Source of the DNA: Candidatus Stercoripulliclostridium pullicola
GTDB taxonomy: Bacteria > Bacillota > Clostridia > Christensenellales > DTU072
Assembly (NCBI GenBank): GCA_017694145.1
Contig: JADINF010000165.1
Span: 1-5,507, forward strand
Length of the DNA stretch: 5,507 bases
Direction of reading: 5' to 3'
How positions within the stretch are numbered: the stretch's first letter is position 1; each line of letters opens with the position of its first letter. Shown piece by piece: positions 5,211 through 5,507 of this stretch. Below the pieces are notes generated by a model, which was not told where the DNA came from, did not search any database, and saw only the letters and a list, made by a program, of their open reading frames with translations. The position numbers and the translations under genes are program-made.

Positions 5211-5507
5211 ATGGACGAAAACCGAAACGCGCTGACGGAATACGCCCGTTCGCGGGAGGAAAGGCTCAAAGAACTGGACGAACTGCTCGCCGCCCCCGAA
5301 ATACTCGGCGACGGCGCGTTGTGGCGTAGCTACGCCCGCGAAAGGGATTCCGTGATTAAAACTGCGCTCGCATATCGCAGGTGGACGGAGCTCAAGGAGT
5401 TGCGCGAATCGTGTCTTACCGACGCGGCGACTCTTACGGGCGACAAGCGCCGCGCGGCGGAAGCGGAAGCCGACGCCGTCGGAGCGGAACTCGACGAAGC
5501 CTATTCG
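5211..5507 (+). CDS. prfA: Peptide chain release factor 1 (RF1), N-terminal part, cut by window edge
   Basis: There are 99 open codons from ATG 5211 to the right edge. The translation contains EERLKELDELLAAPEIL (residues 16-32), then WRSYARERDSV and a helical, charged stretch (LAYRRWTELKELRES). This follows the N-terminal domain of RF1, where 'EERYEKLNELLSDPEV' and a following 'Y..Y' helix are typical; RF2 has a different pattern with FW in this region. RF1 recognises UAA and UAG stop codons in the ribosomal A site and triggers peptide release. The PxT anticodon-like motif and the GGQ loop would lie beyond the window and cannot be checked. The N-terminus is about 7 residues longer before 'EER' than in B. 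subtilis. No ATG, GTG or TTG alternative start lies between 5211 and that block. No clear Shine-Dalgarno precedes the ATG, and the -10 box is only 10 bases upstream, so the mRNA may be leaderless. Confidence 0.85.
   Translation, partial: MDENRNALTEYARSREERLKELDELLAAPEILGDGALWRSYARERDSVIKTALAYRRWTELKELRESCLTDAATLTGDKRRAAEAEADAVGAELDEAYS

Noticed and set aside
1..5507. CRISPR array, tRNA, rRNA, insertion sequence or phage genes
   Set aside because: I looked for regularly spaced repeats, cloverleaf sequences, transposase motifs and terminal inverted repeats and saw none. Coding density is nearly complete and the gaps are short.

Overview
The window looks like chromosomal DNA from a Gram-positive, Firmicutes-type bacterium, plausibly an uncultured clostridial or gut lineage. 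The signs are strong GGAGG ribosome binding sites, sigma-A-like promoters with TGn extended -10 elements, a lipobox lipoprotein, a BspA-type leucine-rich-repeat protein and a GPH/MFS-type transporter. G+C is moderate, about half or a little above by eye. The lineage is inference; no marker fixes it.

Layout, left to right. (1) The 3' part of a plus-strand gene for a ComEC/Rec2-related metallo-beta-lactamase hydrolase runs in from the left edge and stops at 902. (2) A strong bidirectional intrinsic terminator (918-953) separates it from a convergent minus-strand block. (3) That block, read leftward, is a fabG-like SDR oxidoreductase (5012-4311), a low-molecular-weight protein tyrosine phosphatase (4314-3829), an MFS/GPH-like transporter (3657-1843) and a BspA-type LRR lipoprotein (1853-963). 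The SDR and phosphatase genes overlap by 4 bases (ATGA), and the transporter and lipoprotein genes overlap by 11 bases, so each pair is probably translationally coupled. Each pair has its own good sigma-A-type promoter (5059-5087 and 3729-3757). No strong terminator lies between the pairs, so read-through is possible. (4) A 198-base divergent intergenic region (5013-5210) holds the SDR promoter, a cluster of GTTCG/CGAAC half-sites and an extended -10 promoter for the last gene. (5) The first 99 codons of a peptide chain release factor 1 gene (prfA), on the plus strand, run off the right edge.

Most of this is ordinary housekeeping and accessory content, and I see no clear new defence or mobile system. 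The points most worth a second look are: prfA appears to be transcribed as a leaderless or nearly leaderless mRNA; the transporter and surface LRR lipoprotein are translationally coupled; the transporter probably starts at TTG 3657, because the longest open frame begins inside its own promoter; the SDR has Asp where the catalytic-tetrad Asn normally sits; and the intergenic region between SDR and prfA contains operator-like inverted repeats.
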